From contig NZ_QJRX01000004.1 in NCBI RefSeq assembly GCF_003205495.1, forward strand, positions 186,764 through 250,763: 64,000 nt of DNA, given 5' to 3'. This document shows, one piece after another, positions 44,478 to 55,225 of this stretch. Both the position numbers and the translations under genes were made by a program. How positions within the stretch are numbered: the stretch's first letter is position 1; each line of letters opens with the position of its first letter. This DNA is from Aquipseudomonas alcaligenes. Lineage in GTDB: Bacteria; Pseudomonadota; Gammaproteobacteria; Pseudomonadales; Pseudomonadaceae. The notes below the pieces were generated by a model. That model was given only the letters and a program-made list of their open reading frames with translations. It was not told the origin of the DNA and ran no database searches.

Positions 44478-44485
44478 TTGTTTTT
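44478..44485 (-). promoter_or_regulatory. Hfq/Crc-type motif AAAAACAA in the acs leader
   Basis: On the minus strand AAAAACAA lies 21 nt before the acs ATG and fits AAnAAYAA. Acs is a typical target of carbon catabolite repression in pseudomonads. Confidence 0.45.
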
Positions 44486-44638
44486 GTATGCTGCCTTTTG
44501 TATCCCCCGACACCCCGTGGGGCCATTCGACCATGGTCTTACCGCTCTACGACCATGGTCTCGGCCGCGAAGAAGCGTGCCCGGCAACGCCGGGAACCCC
44601 TGCCGACGACGCCCCGCACCGGCACGCGGGGCGGACAT

Positions 44639-44665
44639 AAAAAAAGGGCGACCCTAGGGTCGCCC
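44639..44665 (-). terminator. Rho-independent terminator of phhR
   Basis: GGGCGACCCT and AGGGTCGCCC (44646-44665) are perfectly complementary with no spare loop bases, and on the minus strand a run of seven T follows. It lies about 115 bp after the phhR stop, within the 322-bp gap to acs, in which no gene was seen. Confidence 0.85.
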
Positions 44666-44778
44666 GCCAATTCATTCCGGGGAAGGAATGTCAGAAACGC
44701 ATCCGGGTATCGCAGGAGCCGGATGCGCACTTTGTACGCCCTCGCCCGCCACGTGGCCATTGCACCAAGGTCGTAGCC

Positions 44779-46332
<1,554 letters not shown>

Positions 46333-46462
46333 GCGGAGCCCCTTGAATTTTGATTGTCGGGCGGGAGCGGCCGAGTTTTCGCAAGGCGGCCGTCATTTTT
46401 CGTCAAGAATATGTGACAGCCAGGACCAGCAACAAGGTCGCCATCTGTCATTTCCACACAGT

Positions 46463-46480
46463 CGTAATCAATTCTTTACG
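46463..46480. promoter_or_regulatory. PhhR/TyrR-type palindrome in the phhR-phhA intergenic region
   Basis: CGTAATCAATTCTTTACG resembles the TyrR/PhhR box TGTAAA-N6-TTTACA: half-sites GTAAT and TTTAC with six bases between. It lies 110 bp before phhA ATG and 131 bp before phhR GTG. No sigma54 -24/-12 pair was recognised between the genes. Confidence 0.55.
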
Positions 46481-46561
46481 AAAAAACCCACACCTGCTGC
46501 CTCGACGCGGTTGCCAGCCCCTCCTCAGGTTGCGCCATCGGCGGTATCCCTTGTCCCAGAC

Positions 46562-46569
46562 AAAAACAA
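46562..46569 (+). promoter_or_regulatory. Hfq/Crc-type motif AAAAACAA in the phhA leader
   Basis: AAAAACAA lies 20 nt before the phhA ATG, just upstream of the GGGAGA ribosome-binding site. It is the same octamer at nearly the same distance as in the acs leader. Confidence 0.45.
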
Positions 46570-46589
46570 CAGCCCAGCGGGAGACCTGC

Positions 46590-47375
46590 ATGAAAGGCAC
46601 GCAGTACGTGGCTCGGCAACCGGACGAGAGCGGCTTCATCCACTACTCGGACAGCGAGCATCAGGTGTGGAACACCCTGATCACCCGGCAGATGAAGGTG
46701 CTGGAAGGCCGCGCCTGCCAGGAATACTTCGACGGCATCGAACAGCTCGGCCTGCCTGCCGATCGCATTCCCCAGCTCGGCGAGATCAACAAGGTGCTGA
46801 ACGCCACCACCGGCTGGAGCGTGGCCCAGGTGCCGGCGCTGATTCCCTTCCAGACCTTCTTCGAGCTGCTGGCCAGCAAGCGCTTCCCGGTCGCCACCTT
46901 TATCCGCACCCCGGAAGAGCTGGACTACCTGCAGGAGCCGGACATCTTCCACGAGATCTTCGGTCACTGCCCGCTGCTGACCAATCCCTGGTTCGCCGAA
47001 TTCACCCACACCTACGGCACGCTCGGCCTGGCCGCGAGCAAGGAACAGCGCGTGTACCTGGCGCGGCTGTACTGGATGACCATCGAATTCGGCCTGGTCG
47101 ATACGCCTCAGGGCCGACGCATCTACGGCGGCGGCATCCTCTCCTCGCCCAAAGAGACGGTCTACAGCCTGTCCGGTGCGCCCGAGCACCAGCCCTTCGA
47201 CCCGCTGGAGGCCATGCGCACGCCCTACCGCATCGATATCCTGCAACCGCTGTATTTCGTCCTGCCGGACCTCAAGCGCCTGTTCCAGCTGGCCCAGGAG
47301 GACATCATGGGCCTGGTGCAACAGGCCATGACCCTCGGCCTGCACGCGCCGAAGTTCCCGCCCAAGGCGGCGTAG
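46590..47375 (+). CDS. phhA: Phenylalanine-4-hydroxylase
   Basis: 261 residues from ATG 46590 (MKGTQYVARQPDESGFIHYSDSEHQVWNTL). It is a biopterin-dependent aromatic hydroxylase of the short bacterial form without a regulatory domain. The iron ligands are H121 and H126 (IFHEIFGHCPLL) and E166 (YWMTIEFGL). It converts phenylalanine to tyrosine using tetrahydropterin and O2. It is first gene of phhABC; a REP-like cluster separates it from phhB by 174 bp. A longer frame to 46350 lacks family similarity in its first 80 residues. Confidence 0.97.
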   Translation: MKGTQYVARQPDESGFIHYSDSEHQVWNTLITRQMKVLEGRACQEYFDGIEQLGLPADRIPQLGEINKVLNATTGWSVAQVPALIPFQTFFELLASKRFPVATFIRTPEELDYLQEPDIFHEIFGHCPLLTNPWFAEFTHTYGTLGLAASKEQRVYLARLYWMTIEFGLVDTPQGRRIYGGGILSSPKETVYSLSGAPEHQPFDPLEAMRTPYRIDILQPLYFVLPDLKRLFQLAQEDIMGLVQQAMTLGLHAPKFPPKAA

Positions 47376-47385
47376 GCTTTAACTC

Positions 47386-47489
47386 CCCCTCTCCCATTGA
47401 TGGGAGAGGGGCTGGGGGAGAGGGTCGAACCTGACATCACCCTCTCCCTACGCGGGCCGCCCTACCCCTCTCCCGCAAGCGGGAGAGGG
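47386..47489. repeat. REP-like cluster, CCCTCTCCC hairpins
   Basis: CCCCTCTCCCA/TGGGAGAGGGG (47386-47411, loop TTGA) and CCCTCTCCCGC/GCGGGAGAGGG (47466-47489, loop AA) are perfect hairpins, with a further GGGAGAGGG/CCCTCTCCC pair between them. Related copies occur at 55052-55075 and 58247-58342. They lie inside the phhA-phhB gap and may stabilise or limit the operon message. Confidence 0.75.
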
Positions 47490-47549
47490 AACTGATCGAC
47501 AACCCCCTCACCTTCTATGCTCTGATCTCGACTATCCAAGGAGCCCGAA

Positions 47550-47906
47550 ATGACCAGCCTTGCCCAAGCCCAATGCGAAGCCTGCCGCGCCGACGCCCCC
47601 CATGTCAGCGAAGAAGAGCTGGCCACGCTGATCCGCGAGATCCCCGACTGGAACATCGAAGTACGCGACGGCCACATGGAGCTGGAGCGCCAGTACCTGT
47701 TCAAGAACTTCCGCCATGCCCTGGCCTTCACCAACGCGGTGGGCGCCATCGCCGAGGAAGTCGGCCATCATCCGGCCCTGCTCACCGAGTGGGGCAAGGT
47801 CACCGTGACCTGGTGGAGCCACGAGATGAAAGGTCTGCACCGCAACGACTTCATCATGGCCGCGCGCACCGATGTGCTGGCCGCCGCAGCCGAGGGGCGC
47901 AAGTGA
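47550..47906 (+). CDS. phhB: Pterin-4a-carbinolamine dehydratase
   Basis: 118 residues. The family motifs are [28 protein letters not shown], with catalytic-site histidines at about H73, H74 and H91. It dehydrates the 4a-hydroxytetrahydropterin left by PhhA so the cofactor can be recycled. It is coupled to phhC through a GTGA overlap. Confidence 0.96.
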   Translation: MTSLAQAQCEACRADAPHVSEEELATLIREIPDWNIEVRDGHMELERQYLFKNFRHALAFTNAVGAIAEEVGHHPALLTEWGKVTVTWWSHEMKGLHRNDFIMAARTDVLAAAAEGRK

Positions 47907-49102
47907 GCCACTTCACCGCCATCGCCCGGGTGCCGGGCGATCCCATTCTCGGCCTGCTCGACGCCTATCGCGCCGATGGTAACCCGGCCAAGCTCGACCT
48001 GGGCGTCGGCGTATACAAGGACGCCTCCGGTCTGACGCCCATCCCGCGCGCCGTGAAGCTGGCCGAGCAACGCCTGATCGATGGCGAAACCAGCAAGACC
48101 TACATCGGCGGCCACGGCGCACCGGAGTTCGGCGAACGCCTGCTGGAGCTATGCTTCGGCAACGGTAACGCGCTGCTCGCCGATGGCCTGCTCGGCGCCA
48201 CCCAGACGCCCGGCGGCACCGGCGCCCTGCGCCTGGCCGGCGAATTTATCGCCAGGAATCTTCCGGGTAGAGGCATCTGGCTCAGCGACCCGACCTGGCC
48301 GATCCACGAGACGCTGTTCGCCGCCTGCGGCCTCAAGGTCGGCCACTACGCCTATGTCGGCGCGGACAACCGCCTCAACGTCGAGGCCATGCTCGCCGCC
48401 CTCGCCCACCTGCCCAAGGGCGATGTGGTGCTGCTGCACGCGTGCTGCCACAACCCCACCGGCTTCGACCTCGCCCCGCGCGACTGGAAGCGCGTGCTGG
48501 AGGTGGTCAAGGCGCGCGAGCTGCTGCCACTGATCGACTTCGCCTACCAGGGCTTCGGTGACGGCATCGACGAAGACGCCTGGGCCGTGCGCCTGTTCGC
48601 CGCCGAACTGCCGGAACTGCTGGTCACCAGCTCCTGCTCGAAGAACTTCGGCCTCTATCGCGAACGCACCGGCGCGCTGATCGTGCGGGCGGATAACGTC
48701 GAGAAACTGATCGATATTCGCAGCCAGCTGGCCTTTCTGGCGCGCAACCTGTGGTCGACTCCGCCGTCCCACGGTGCGGCAGTGGTGGCCGAGATACTCG
48801 GCGATGCCGAGCTGAAGTCCCTGTGGACCGATGAGGTGGACGCCATGCGTCGGCGCGTGGCCGACCTGCGCACGGGTCTGGTCGAGGCCCTGCGCCCGCA
48901 CGGCCTGGCCGAGCGCTTTGCGCATATCGCCGAGCAGCGCGGCATGTTCTCCTACACCGGCCTGACACCAGAGCAGGTGCAACGCCTGCGCGACGAGTTC
49001 AGCGTGTATCTGGTGAGCAGTGGTCGCGCCAGCGTGGCGGGGATGAGCGAGGCGCGCCTGGACTACCTGGCCGGGGCCATCGCCAAGGTCTGTCAGGCCT
49101 GA
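47903..49102 (+). CDS. phhC: Aromatic amino-acid aminotransferase PhhC
   Basis: 399 residues from GTG 47903, which overlaps the phhB stop by 4 bp. Class I PLP aminotransferase of the aspartate/tyrosine (Ia-gamma) group: [44 protein letters not shown] and the PLP lysine K247 in [15 protein letters not shown]. It transaminates tyrosine and phenylalanine with 2-oxoglutarate for catabolism. It is last gene of the operon, followed by a strong terminator. Confidence 0.95.
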   Translation: MSHFTAIARVPGDPILGLLDAYRADGNPAKLDLGVGVYKDASGLTPIPRAVKLAEQRLIDGETSKTYIGGHGAPEFGERLLELCFGNGNALLADGLLGATQTPGGTGALRLAGEFIARNLPGRGIWLSDPTWPIHETLFAACGLKVGHYAYVGADNRLNVEAMLAALAHLPKGDVVLLHACCHNPTGFDLAPRDWKRVLEVVKARELLPLIDFAYQGFGDGIDEDAWAVRLFAAELPELLVTSSCSKNFGLYRERTGALIVRADNVEKLIDIRSQLAFLARNLWSTPPSHGAAVVAEILGDAELKSLWTDEVDAMRRRVADLRTGLVEALRPHGLAERFAHIAEQRGMFSYTGLTPEQVQRLRDEFSVYLVSSGRASVAGMSEARLDYLAGAIAKVCQA

Positions 49103-49105
49103 ACG

Positions 49106-49132
49106 AAAACGCCGCCCGAGGGCGGCGCTTTT
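49106..49132. terminator. Bidirectional terminator between phhC and the selU operon
   Basis: CGCCGCCC and GGGCGGCG form an 8-bp stem with loop GA, with AAAA on one side and TTTT on the other. It lies between convergent stops 45 bp apart. Confidence 0.85.
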
Positions 49133-49147
49133 CATCACGGGCGGCAC

Positions 49148-49504
49148 TCAGTCCAGCTGATCGTCGCGGATCAGCACATAGCTGGCATCGGCGCGGTCGT
49201 AGACGTAGTACATCTCCACCTGCAGGCCACGCATCACCGCCACATAGTCACCGGGCTCGGCGACGAAGAAGTCGTTGCTGTCGGCCTTGGCCGGGCTCTC
49301 GATGCGGGCGGTGAAGAACAGCGCAGGGTCACTGCCGTCGAAATAGTCCTCGCGCTCGGCGGCATCCCACTCGGCCGGCGCCGCGAAAGGCCCCTCAAAC
49401 AGCACGTGGCCGTCGCCCAGCTCCAGCTCCTCGGCGTCCGGGTCGTTCTCGTCCGGGCGGTACAGGGTGCAGTCCAGGGCGTCCGGGTGGTCTTTGAGTT
49501 TCAT
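49148..49504 (-). CDS. Small acidic hypothetical protein coupled to selU
   Basis: 118 residues: [40 protein letters not shown]... [38 protein letters not shown]. It is strongly acidic, has no signal peptide or membrane helix, and I do not recognise the family. The ATG overlaps the selU stop as ATGA, so it is the third gene of selD-selU-this gene and is probably made with SelU. The function is unknown; a link to selenium or tRNA modification is suggested only by coupling. Confidence 0.75.
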   Translation of the reverse strand: MKLKDHPDALDCTLYRPDENDPDAEELELGDGHVLFEGPFAAPAEWDAAEREDYFDGSDPALFFTARIESPAKADSNDFFVAEPGDYVAVMRGLQVEMYYVYDRADASYVLIRDDQLD

Positions 49505-50607
49505 GCCTTGCTCCGTGATGCGCGGTCGCGCAGATAGGCCAGCACGGCAGCGTGCTCGCCGGCGAATTCGATGCGCGCGGCCTTGCTCTCGCGCTGGTAG
49601 ACGTACATCGGGTCGTAGTACTCGTTCAGCAGCGCCTCGATCCAGGCCCGGTGCAGGTCCACCGCGCCGCTGCGCGCCTGCTCGTCCAGTGCCTGCGCCA
49701 GGATGGCGCGCAGACGCGCATGGCGCTCGCCGCCCAGGCGCTTCTGGATGTTGTCCATGCTCTGCAGCAGGCGCGCGGCGAACAGGGCGAAGCCCTGCTC
49801 CTCGCCATGCACGGCGAGGAACTCGGCGGCCAGGTCGATCACGTAGTCGCGCAGGATGCGCTCGACGCGATCCTCGACGCTGTCCTCCAGCCACACCAGC
49901 GGAAACTCCTGCATGCCCTGGTGCAGCGACAGCGGCAGCGAGCAGGTGCCGATCAGGCGGCTCTCGTCCTCCAGCACGAACTGCTGCTGGCCGCGCGCGC
50001 GGCGCTTGAGCAGGTCGATGGCCAGGCGGTTCTCGAAGTCGATCTGCGCCGGCTGGCCGGTGGCGCGCTTGCCGAAGCTGGAGCCACGGTGGTTGGCGTG
50101 GCCTTCCAGGTCGATGCTGTGGTCCAGGGCGGCGATCACCTCGGTCTTGCCGGTGCCGGTCATGCCGCCGACGATGACGAAGTCGCACTCGGCCACCGCG
50201 CTGTCGAGGGTCTCGATCAGGAAGCTGCGCATGGCCTTGTAGCCACCGATCACCCGCGGGTAGTCGATGCCGGCGTCGGCAAGCCACTGCTGGACGATCT
50301 GCGAGCGCAGGCCGCCACGGAAGCAGTACAGGTAGCCGTTGGGGTTGGCCCTGGCGAAGGCCGCCCAGGCCTCGACGCGCTCGGCCTTGACCTTGCCGGA
50401 GACCAGCTGGTGGCCCAGCTCGATGGCCGCCTGCTGGCCCTTCTGCTTGTAGCAGGTACCGACCTTCTGTCGCTCGATGTCGGTCATCAGCGGCAGGCTG
50501 ATGGCGTTGGGGAAGGCGCCCTTGGTGAATTCCACCGGGGCGCGCATGTCCATCATCGGCAGGTCGTTGAGGAAGATGTCGCGGTAGTCGGCCGTGTTGT
50601 CGCGCAT
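49501..50607 (-). CDS. selU: tRNA 2-selenouridine synthase SelU (MnmH)
   Basis: 368 residues from ATG 50607, one base overlapping the selD stop (TGATG); GTG directly before it is possible. The N-terminal rhodanese domain has its active cysteine at about residue 95 ([10 protein letters not shown]). The P-loop domain has Walker A GMTGTGKT (about 148-155). It replaces sulfur with selenium in the wobble 2-thiouridine of tRNA-Lys/Glu/Gln, via a geranylated intermediate, using selenophosphate from SelD. Confidence 0.95.
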   Translation of the reverse strand: MRDNTADYRDIFLNDLPMMDMRAPVEFTKGAFPNAISLPLMTDIERQKVGTCYKQKGQQAAIELGHQLVSGKVKAERVEAWAAFARANPNGYLYCFRGGLRSQIVQQWLADAGIDYPRVIGGYKAMRSFLIETLDSAVAECDFVIVGGMTGTGKTEVIAALDHSIDLEGHANHRGSSFGKRATGQPAQIDFENRLAIDLLKRRARGQQQFVLEDESRLIGTCSLPLSLHQGMQEFPLVWLEDSVEDRVERILRDYVIDLAAEFLAVHGEEQGFALFAARLLQSMDNIQKRLGGERHARLRAILAQALDEQARSGAVDLHRAWIEALLNEYYDPMYVYQRESKAARIEFAGEHAAVLAYLRDRASRSKA

Positions 50608-51641
50608 CACAGCACCTCTACCGCGTAACGCTGTCGTGCAACCAGCTGACCGATGGGCGCCAGGCTCAGGCCCAGCTCGGCGGCCACGGCGAGGAACTCG
50701 GCCTCGCCCTCAGGGCTGACGGCGATCAGCAGGCCGCCGCTGGTCTGCGGGTCGCACAGCAGGTTGCGCTGGTCCTCGGAAATCGGCGCGATCTTCTCGC
50801 CGTAACTGTCGAAGTTGCGCAGGGTGCCGCCCGGCACGCAGCCCTCAGCCAGGTAGTAGTCGACGCCCGGCAGGCGCGGCACGGCGGCGTAATCGAGCTG
50901 AGCGGTCAGGCCCGCACCATCGGCCATCTCCACCAGATGACCGAGCAGGCCGAAGCCGGTAACGTCGGTCATCGCCGTGACCCCGGCCAGCTTGCCGAAG
51001 CGCGCACCCGGCTTGTTCAGGGTGCACATCCAGTCGCGCGCCAGGCCGACATCCTCGGCGCGCAGTTTGGCCTTCTTCTCGGCGGTGGTGAGGATGCCGA
51101 TGCCCAGCGGCTTGCTCAGGTACAGCTTGCAGCCCGCCGTGGCGGTGTCGTTGCGCTTCATGTGCTTCTTCTCGACCACGCCGGTCACGGCCAGGCCGAA
51201 GATCGGCTCCGGCGCGTCGATCGAGTGGCCGCCGGCCAGCGGGATACCGGCGGCGTCGCATACGGCGCGGCCACCACGGATCACCTCGCGGGCCACTTCC
51301 GGCGGCAACACATTCACCGGCCAGCCGAGGATGGCGATGGCCATCAGCGGGTCGCCGCCCATGGCGTAGATGTCGCTGATCGCATTGGTCGCGGCAATCC
51401 GCCCGAAATCAAACGGGTCATCCACAATCGGCATAAAGAAGTCGGTGGTCGACACCACCCCGCGCTCCTCGTCCAGCGCATAAACCGCCGCGTCATCGCG
51501 CGAGGCATTGCCGACCCAGAGCTTCGGGTCAAGGTTCTGCGCGCCGCTGCCGGCGAGGATCACCTCCAGCACCTTGGGGGAAATCTTGCAGCCGCAGCCG
51601 GCACCGTGGCTGTACTGGGTCAAACGGATCGGCTCGCTCAT
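50607..51641 (-). CDS. selD: Selenophosphate synthase SelD
   Basis: 344 residues from ATG 51641 ([26 protein letters not shown]). The catalytic position is cysteine C16 (E. coli C17), not selenocysteine, so no in-frame UGA or SECIS is needed. Further motifs: [48 protein letters not shown] and [14 protein letters not shown]. It makes selenophosphate from selenide and ATP. It is first gene of the operon and is divergent from the putative selenate importer with 163 bp between starts. No selA/selB/selC is seen, so SelU may be the local user. Confidence 0.96.
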   Translation of the reverse strand: MSEPIRLTQYSHGAGCGCKISPKVLEVILAGSGAQNLDPKLWVGNASRDDAAVYALDEERGVVSTTDFFMPIVDDPFDFGRIAATNAISDIYAMGGDPLMAIAILGWPVNVLPPEVAREVIRGGRAVCDAAGIPLAGGHSIDAPEPIFGLAVTGVVEKKHMKRNDTATAGCKLYLSKPLGIGILTTAEKKAKLRAEDVGLARDWMCTLNKPGARFGKLAGVTAMTDVTGFGLLGHLVEMADGAGLTAQLDYAAVPRLPGVDYYLAEGCVPGGTLRNFDSYGEKIAPISEDQRNLLCDPQTSGGLLIAVSPEGEAEFLAVAAELGLSLAPIGQLVARQRYAVEVL

Positions 51642-51804
51642 CGCAACGTTCTCGGCAAATCGGAAACAGGCGCGGATTCTAGCAAAGCTGCTCTTTGCGC
51701 TCGCCCCCCGTATAATCGCCGCGCTCTTTACCCTCCCAACGAAATGCCGCCGCCCCGGCGCCGGCCTTTTGAATTTTTTCCGCCATTGAACCGGAGAACT
51801 TTCC

Positions 51805-52656
51805 ATGCTCAAGCGCACCTTGGCGCTCGCCGCTGGTATCGCCCTGTCCCTGTCCGCCACTCTGACCCAGGCCGCCGACGTGCTGCGCGTCAGTGCCATC
51901 CCCGACGAGGCCCCCACCGAACTGCTGCGCAAGTTCAAGCCGCTGGGCGCCTACCTGGAAAAAGAGCTGGGCATGAAGGTCGAGTTCGTCCCGGTCGCCG
52001 ACTACCCGGCCGTGGTCGAGGCCCTGGCCACCGACCGCCTGGACCTGGCCTGGCTGGGCGGCTTCACCTTCGTTCAGGTACGCCTGAAGACCGGCAACGC
52101 CATCCCGCTGGTGCAGCGCGAGCAGGACGCCCAGTTCACCAGCAAGTTCATCAGCGCCAACCCGGACGTGAAGTCGCTGGCCGATCTCAAGGGCAAGAGC
52201 TTCGCCTTCGGCTCGGTGTCCTCCACCTCCGGCAGCCTGATGCCGCGCTACTTCATGCTGCAGGACGGGATCAAGCCGGAAACCTTCTTCAGCCGCGTCG
52301 GCTACTCCGGTGCGCATGACGCCACCGCCGCCTGGGTCCAGGCCGGCAAGGTCGACGGTGGCGTGCTCAACGCCAGCGTGTGGGACAAGCTGGTCGCCGC
52401 TGGCAAGGTCGACACCAATAAAGTGAAAGTCTTCGCCACCACCCCGGCCTACTACGACTACAACTGGACCGTGCGCGGCACCCTCGATGCGGACCTGACC
52501 GCCAAGATCAAGGCCGCCTTCCTCGCCCTCGACCCGGCCAACCCGGAACACAAGGCGATCCTCGACCTGCAGGCCGCCTCCCGCTTCATCGACACCAAGC
52601 CCGAGAACTACAAGGGCATCGAAGACGCCGCCCGCGCCGCCGACCTGCTGAAATGA
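51805..52656 (+). CDS. Periplasmic binding protein of PhnD/PtxB type, putative selenate ABC transporter
   Basis: 283 residues. A signal peptide ([23 protein letters not shown]) is followed by a phosphate/phosphonate-type binding domain, [66 protein letters not shown] clade of PhnD-like proteins next to selD is named putative selenate-binding in protein family collections, as I recall. That reading fits this locus, but phosphonate/phosphite or another oxyanion cannot be excluded by motif. It is first of four overlapping genes. Confidence 0.82.
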   Translation: MLKRTLALAAGIALSLSATLTQAADVLRVSAIPDEAPTELLRKFKPLGAYLEKELGMKVEFVPVADYPAVVEALATDRLDLAWLGGFTFVQVRLKTGNAIPLVQREQDAQFTSKFISANPDVKSLADLKGKSFAFGSVSSTSGSLMPRYFMLQDGIKPETFFSRVGYSGAHDATAAWVQAGKVDGGVLNASVWDKLVAAGKVDTNKVKVFATTPAYYDYNWTVRGTLDADLTAKIKAAFLALDPANPEHKAILDLQAASRFIDTKPENYKGIEDAARAADLLK

Positions 52657-53450
52657 GCCTGCGCCTGACCGGCGCGCACCTGCAGCACGGTAATGGCGTC
52701 CACGCCCTGCGCGGCGTGGAGCTGAACATTGCCAGCGGCGAGCGGGTGGCCATCATCGGCCCTTCCGGCGCCGGCAAGTCCAGCCTGCTGGGTCTGCTGG
52801 CCAGCGCGCTGCCGCCCAGCAGCGGCAGCGTCGAGCTGCTGGGCGCCGATCCCTGGCGCCTACCCGCCAGCGCCCGCCAGCGCCTGCGCACGCGCATCGG
52901 CCTGATCCACCAGGCGCCACCGCTGCCGCCGCGGCAGCGGGTGGTGACCGCGGTGCTGGCCGGCAAGCTTGGCCAGTGGGGGCTGGGCAAAAGCCTGCTG
53001 AACCTGCTGCACCCCGTCGATGTTCCCGGCGCCAGGGAGGTGCTCGCCCGCCTGGACCTGGCCGACAAGCTGTTCGCCCAGTGCCAGCAGCTCTCCGGTG
53101 GCCAGCTGCAGCGCGTCGGCATCGCCCGCGCGCTGTACCAGGACCCCGAGCTGCTGCTGGCCGACGAGCCGGTGTCGGCGATGGACCCGGTGCTGGCCGA
53201 CCACACCCTCTCCGTGCTGTGCCGGCATGCCGAGGCGCGTGGCGTGACCCTGGTCGCCAGCCTGCACGCGGTGGACCTGGCCCTGGCGCACTTCCCGCGC
53301 ATCGTCGGGGTACGTGAAGGACAGATCGCTTTCGACCGCCCGGCCAGCGAAGTCAGCCAGGATCTGCTCGACGCCCTCTACGCCAACGAACAGCTGGTGT
53401 CGCCACAGGCGCCGGCAGTGAGCCTGACCCTGCAGATCCCGCGATGCTGA
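52653..53450 (+). CDS. ABC transporter ATP-binding protein (PhnC-like, putative selenate uptake)
   Basis: 265 residues; ATGA overlaps the binding-protein gene. Walker [10 protein letters not shown] (residues 36-44), signature [15 protein letters not shown], Walker [14 protein letters not shown] and switch region [16 protein letters not shown]. It resembles PhnC of phosphonate importers. It energises the two permeases that follow. Confidence 0.88.
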   Translation: MSLRLTGAHLQHGNGVHALRGVELNIASGERVAIIGPSGAGKSSLLGLLASALPPSSGSVELLGADPWRLPASARQRLRTRIGLIHQAPPLPPRQRVVTAVLAGKLGQWGLGKSLLNLLHPVDVPGAREVLARLDLADKLFAQCQQLSGGQLQRVGIARALYQDPELLLADEPVSAMDPVLADHTLSVLCRHAEARGVTLVASLHAVDLALAHFPRIVGVREGQIAFDRPASEVSQDLLDALYANEQLVSPQAPAVSLTLQIPRC

Positions 53451-54271
53451 GCGCCGACCGCCGCGACCCCGCCGCCCTGCCCCGCCTGCTGCTGACCGTG
53501 CTGGCCGTGGCACTGCTGTGGCCGGGCATCCAGCTCGCCGAGCTGAACCCGGGCGTGCTGCTGGCCGCCGACAGCCAGAGCGAGATGGGCCGCTTCGTCG
53601 CCGCCTTCTGGCCACCGGCGCATACCCCGGAGTTCCTCCAACTGCTGCTCGACGCCACCCTGCAGACCCTGGCCATCGCCACCGCCGGCATGGCCCTGGC
53701 ACTGCTGGTAGCGATTCCCGCCGGTCTGGCCGCCAGCCGTGCGCTGTCGCTGTCGGCAGCCTCGCGCGGCGGCCGTCCCAGTGCGCTGGGCCAGGCGCTG
53801 CGCTGGCCGGTACGCGGCCTGCTGATCTTCCTGCGCAGCGTGCCGGAAATCGTCTGGGCCCTGCTGTTCGTGCGTGCCGTCGGCCTCGGCCCCACCGCCG
53901 GGGTGCTGGCCATCGCCATCACCTACGCCGGCATGCTCGGCAAGGTCTATGCGGAAATCTTCGAGTCGGTCGACCAGCGCCCCATGCACGCCCTGCTGCA
54001 GGGCGGCAGCGGCCGGCTGGCCGCCTTCGTCTACGGCATCCTGCCCAATGCCGCCTCGGAGCTGGTGTCCTATACCGTGTACCGCTGGGAATGCGCGATC
54101 CGCGCCTCGGTGGTGATGGGCTTCGTCGGCGCCGGCGGCCTGGGCCAGCAGATCGACCTGTCGCTGCGCATGTTCGCCGGCGGCGAGGTGGCCAGCATGC
54201 TGCTGACCTTCCTCCTGCTGGTGCTGCTGGCCGATGGCCTCAGCCGCCTGCTGCGCGGGAGGCTGGCATGA
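53444..54271 (+). CDS. ABC transporter permease (PhnE-like, putative selenate uptake), first
   Basis: 275 residues; the start overlaps the ATPase stop by 7 bp. PhnE-type membrane protein with about six helices and the EAA-type coupling loop [55 protein letters not shown]. It probably forms a heterodimer with the next permease. Confidence 0.85.
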   Translation: MLSADRRDPAALPRLLLTVLAVALLWPGIQLAELNPGVLLAADSQSEMGRFVAAFWPPAHTPEFLQLLLDATLQTLAIATAGMALALLVAIPAGLAASRALSLSAASRGGRPSALGQALRWPVRGLLIFLRSVPEIVWALLFVRAVGLGPTAGVLAIAITYAGMLGKVYAEIFESVDQRPMHALLQGGSGRLAAFVYGILPNAASELVSYTVYRWECAIRASVVMGFVGAGGLGQQIDLSLRMFAGGEVASMLLTFLLLVLLADGLSRLLRGRLA

Positions 54272-55035
54272 GCCGGCTGGTCAACCTGGCGCTGGTCGCC
54301 ACCATTGTGCTGGCGGTGATCGCCTCCTTCGCCTACCTGGGGCTCGACCTCGGCGCCCTGTTCGGCGCCGGCAGCCTGGCGCACATGGGCGAGTACGTGG
54401 TGCGCTTCCTGCAGCCGGACCTGAGCGCCGGGCACCTGGCCGCCATCGGCCGCGGCGCCCTGGAGACCCTGGCCATGTCGGCCCTCGGCACCCTGCTCGC
54501 CGCCGCCCTCGGCCTGCTCCTGGCGCTGCCGGCGGCCGGGCGCTTCGGCCTGCTGGCGCAGAGCGTCACGCGCCTGCTGCTCAACGGCCTGCGGGCGATT
54601 CCGGAACTGGTGTGGGCGGCGCTGATGGTGCTGGCCGCCGGCCTCGGCCCGAATGCCGGCACCCTGGCCCTGGCCCTGCATACGGCGGGGGTACTCGGGC
54701 GGCTGTTCGCCGAGGCCCTGGAAAACACCCCGAAGGCACCGGCCGAGGCGATCCGCCTGCAGGGGGGCAGCCAGCTCGCGGCCTTCTGCTACGGCACCCT
54801 GCCCAACCTGTTCCCGCAGCTGCTGGCCTACTCGCTGTACCGCTGGGAGAACAACATCCGCATGGCCAGCGTGCTCGGCTTCGTCGGCGCCGGCGGCCTG
54901 GGGCAGATGCTCTACGTCAGCCTCAGCCTGTTCCAGGAAGCGCAGGCCAGCACGGTGATCCTGGCCATGCTGGTGCTGGTGTTCGCGGTCGACGCCCTGA
55001 GCGGCTGGACGCGGCAACGCTGGGTGCGGGCCTGA
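54268..55035 (+). CDS. ABC transporter permease (PhnE-like, putative selenate uptake), second
   Basis: 255 residues; ATGA overlaps the previous permease by 4 bp. It is homologous to that permease, ending in the same pattern: [52 protein letters not shown]. Two distinct PhnE-like subunits in one cassette are typical of this importer class. It is followed by a REP-like cluster. Confidence 0.85.
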   Translation: MSRLVNLALVATIVLAVIASFAYLGLDLGALFGAGSLAHMGEYVVRFLQPDLSAGHLAAIGRGALETLAMSALGTLLAAALGLLLALPAAGRFGLLAQSVTRLLLNGLRAIPELVWAALMVLAAGLGPNAGTLALALHTAGVLGRLFAEALENTPKAPAEAIRLQGGSQLAAFCYGTLPNLFPQLLAYSLYRWENNIRMASVLGFVGAGGLGQMLYVSLSLFQEAQASTVILAMLVLVFAVDALSGWTRQRWVRA

Positions 55036-55051
55036 ACGCACCCCTCCCCGC

Positions 55052-55162
55052 CCCTCTCCCGTAAACGGGAGAGGGAGCAAAAGCCCTACGCAGGCACATG
55101 GCCGTAGCCCGGATGCAATCCGGGAAACAGGCCGCTGCGGTCCCGGATTGCATCCGGGCTAC
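55052..55162. repeat. REP-like cluster: CCCTCTCCC hairpin plus GTAGCCCGGATGC inverted repeat
   Basis: CCCTCTCCCGT/ACGGGAGAGGG (55052-55075) is followed by a perfect 22-bp inverted repeat with arms at 55104-55125 and 55141-55162 beginning GTAGCCCGGATGC. The same two families occur together at 58247-58418. It lies between the permease stop and the diguanylate cyclase stop (convergent). Confidence 0.85.
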
Positions 55163-55225
55163 TCTGAGCCTGCAGGCCGGCCTCCATCGCCACAACCCGC
55201 CGCACCGCCAGGCGACTAACCCACC

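Noticed and set aside
46333..46589. Possible sigma54 promoter for phhA
   Set aside because: No TGGCAC-N5-TTGC-type -24/-12 pair was found by eye, and PhhR lacks an intact GAFTGA loop.
50607..51641. SelD as a selenoprotein with UGA recoding
   Set aside because: The catalytic position is an ordinary cysteine codon and the frame has no internal stop.
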